From positions 62,001-126,000 of the forward strand of contig JAFIFE010000023.1 in assembly GCA_020832185.1 (NCBI GenBank): a DNA stretch of 64,000 nt. Direction: 5' to 3'. The notes under the pieces were generated by a model that was given only the letters and a program-made list of their open reading frames with translations, was not told the origin of the DNA and searched no databases. The DNA comes from Alkalibacterium sp. (GTDB taxonomy: Bacteria > Bacillota > Bacilli > Lactobacillales > Carnobacteriaceae_A). How positions within the stretch are numbered: position 1 is the first letter of the stretch; every line of letters begins with the position of its first letter. Positions 62,636-64,000 of this stretch are shown here, in pieces. The position numbers and the translations under genes are program-made.

Positions 62636-63811
62636 TTATACTTCCAATACTTTTTCCATATTTAAACTGAATTCGACATTTTCTACATGCAGGAATTCCT
62701 GAAGATTCATGACAGTTGCACCATACAGACTGGCCTTTTTACCCAAAATGGATTGTTTTAATGGCACGTTTTTATATATAGTCATGCTCAAATAGTGCTG
62801 GAGCAAACTGATCAGTTCCGGAATCTCTTCAAGAAGTTCTGAATTGATATAGACAATTTCAGGGTCATAGTTGCCGATAACATTCATCAGTCCGATTCCA
62901 AAATCTTTAGCGAACTGCAGAATCATATTCAGCGTAGAGGAGTCTTTCTGATGATAAGAATCGATCAGATCATCAAATGACAGTGATGGATCTCCTTTCA
63001 GTATTTGAAATTTACGAACAATTGCTTTCGTTGAGCAGTATTGCTCAAGACATCCCTGATTTCCACAAGGACAGCTTGTTCCGTTAGGGTAGAGGACAGT
63101 GTGCCCGACTTCACCGGCACGTCCTTTATTCCCGCGGTGAACTTTTCCGTCCAGAATGATTCCTGCACCGATACCAGTATGGGCGCTGAACGAAACGATA
63201 CTTTTATGTTCATTATCAAAAGCAGCCTCTGCTAATGCGGATAGGTTTGCTTCGTTTTCAATATGGATAGGTAAATCCAGCTGCTCAGTTAATAACGTCG
63301 CTAAATCTATCTCATTCAAATTGAAGTAAGGTGTAAATTCGATTCTGTTTTCATGAACGATCCCATGTACTGAAATGGTTACTCCAATAATGCCGAAAGG
63401 GATGTCTCCGATTGAATGCTTGACCTCTTCTACGACATCAGAAATAAAATCAACAATATTATCTTTGTTCATTTCTTTCTCTTCTATAGTATAATCGATT
63501 TTCTCGCCGTCAAGATATGTAATCAGATAACTGATTCGATCATAGCGGACTTCAAAACTGATGGAAACACCGGCTTTTTTATTGACGGTTAGTTGAATAG
63601 GCCGTCTTCCGCCGGAAGAGGTACTTTTGCCCGGACCAATTTCGATTACATAATTATCGTCGATTAATCGTCTGACAATTTCAGATACGGTGGCTTTGTT
63701 TAAACCAGTCAACTCAGAAATCATGGCACGTGATATTTCCGGCTGGTTTATTATTTCAGATAATACTAAAATACTGTTGTTTTCTCTGATTGAATTTTTC
63801 ATTCTAAACAT
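62636..63811 (-). CDS. ROK family transcriptional repressor (XylR/NagC-like)
   Basis: A 391-residue repressor. N-terminal winged HTH (about 1-75: SRAMISELTGLNKATVSEIVRRL), ROK domain with ISVHGIV, IENEANLSALAEA and the zinc site (His237, Cys247, Cys249, Cys254 in CPCGNQGC). The usual sugar-binding residues of ROK repressors are retained. ATG 63811 has CGAGGA seven bases upstream. Operators at 57421 and 63966 share half-sites, so it probably controls both the GH2 operon and the divergent gene off the right edge. Confidence 0.88.
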   Translation of the reverse strand: MFRMKNSIRENNSILVLSEIINQPEISRAMISELTGLNKATVSEIVRRLIDDNYVIEIGPGKSTSSGGRRPIQLTVNKKAGVSISFEVRYDRISYLITYLDGEKIDYTIEEKEMNKDNIVDFISDVVEEVKHSIGDIPFGIIGVTISVHGIVHENRIEFTPYFNLNEIDLATLLTEQLDLPIHIENEANLSALAEAAFDNEHKSIVSFSAHTGIGAGIILDGKVHRGNKGRAGEVGHTVLYPNGTSCPCGNQGCLEQYCSTKAIVRKFQILKGDPSLSFDDLIDSYHQKDSSTLNMILQFAKDFGIGLMNVIGNYDPEIVYINSELLEEIPELISLLQHYLSMTIYKNVPLKQSILGKKASLYGATVMNLQEFLHVENVEFSLNMEKVLEV

Positions 63812-63917
63812 AGTGGATTCCTCGTTTCTTATTTACGTAATTTATAGGGAGAACACAGCCAACGCACAGACTCACCTTTGATTCGTCAAAGTTCATTCAT
63901 AAAATTGAAAAAGTGTC

Positions 63918-63931
63918 TGGAAGCGCTTGAC
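63918..63931 (+). promoter_or_regulatory. cre-like site overlapping the right-edge promoter
   Basis: TGGAAGCGCTTGAC carries the AAGCGCTT core of cre but has several consensus mismatches, and overlaps the -35 hexamer. Confidence 0.4.
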
Positions 63932-63955
63932 ATTAAAATCAAGTTTCGCTATAGT
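63927..63955 (+). promoter_or_regulatory. Divergent promoter facing out of the right edge
   Basis: TTGACA (63927-63932), a 17-base spacer and TATAGT (63950-63955). The gene it drives lies beyond the window. Confidence 0.75.
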
Positions 63956-63965
63956 TATAACAGAA

Positions 63966-63984
63966 GTTAGTTAATTCAACTAAC
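63966..63984. promoter_or_regulatory. XylR-type operator downstream of right-edge promoter
   Basis: GTTAGTT-AATTC-AACTAAC at about +5 to +23 of the predicted transcript. Arms resemble the dyad at 57421-57443. Likely ROK-repressor site. Confidence 0.65.
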
Positions 63985-64000
63985 AAACTATCGATACACC

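Noticed and set aside
1-64000. CRISPR arrays, tRNA, rRNA and complete insertion sequences
   Set aside because: I found no regularly spaced direct repeats, no tRNA-like cloverleaf and no transposase frame anywhere in the window.

Overview
The window looks like a chromosomal segment of a low-GC Gram-positive bacterium of the order Lactobacillales. The acidic lipoprotein linkers, the mix of sugar importers and the family content suggest the Carnobacteriaceae (Alkalibacterium/Marinilactibacillus-like); this is inference, since no rRNA or other marker gene is present. Support comes from strong GGAGG-type ribosome binding sites, consensus sigma-A promoters, cre-like sites, many rho-independent terminators and families typical of Firmicutes. 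I saw no rRNA, tRNA, CRISPR array, complete insertion sequence or intact prophage.

Region 1 (1-12860) is a glycoside-utilisation block. The 3' end of a LacZ-type beta-galactosidase gene is followed by a lipoprotein plus two-permease ABC importer (1237-4398). Next come a GH13 alpha-glucosidase under a consensus promoter with an overlapping cre site (4537-6340), a second importer (6573-9693), a DUF624 membrane protein and a GH31 alpha-glucosidase (9820-12860). Region 2 (13050-20000) holds a GT2-GtrA fusion, two aldo/keto reductases, a DUF6933/pRiA4b-ORF3 protein, an AT-rich gene-poor kilobase that ends in a possible non-coding RNA unit (about 17044-17370), NanE and a ferredoxin-reductase-like flavoprotein.

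Region 3 (20000-31800) has a DUF4153 membrane protein and a PRD regulator followed by an ascorbate-type (Ula-like) PTS and a SIS-domain protein. Glycerol dehydrogenase, an HSL-like esterase, a CHASE-GGDEF protein, a decayed MFS transporter fragment and an SDR follow. Region 4 (31900-38200) contains small conserved or unknown genes, an old-yellow-enzyme homologue, an isochorismatase-family hydrolase and, most interestingly, a ComK-like regulator divergent from a ComX/SigH-like sigma factor. The sigma gene overlaps a leaderless cell-wall amidase gene and is preceded by a translationally coupled 15-codon ORF.

Region 5 (38400-48500) is a defence/export block. It has a histidine kinase-response regulator-ATPase-permease-permease cluster in the order of the linearmycin-resistance (lnr) operon. 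A TetR repressor follows, with three copies of its likely operator and its own two-gene exporter, and then a PadR/HAAS-domain pair. Region 6 (48800-64000) has a third ABC importer with a DUF624 partner, whose second permease appears to start at ATT. Further on are a quinone-oxidoreductase-like ADH, an M29-type aminopeptidase, VanZ, DUF72 and UPF0178 genes. The block ends with a large GH2 glycosidase, a fructuronate-reductase-like dehydrogenase and a ROK repressor whose XylR-like operators appear on both sides of the cluster. None of the three ABC sugar importers carries its own ATPase gene, so they probably share an MsmK/UgpC-type ATPase encoded elsewhere.
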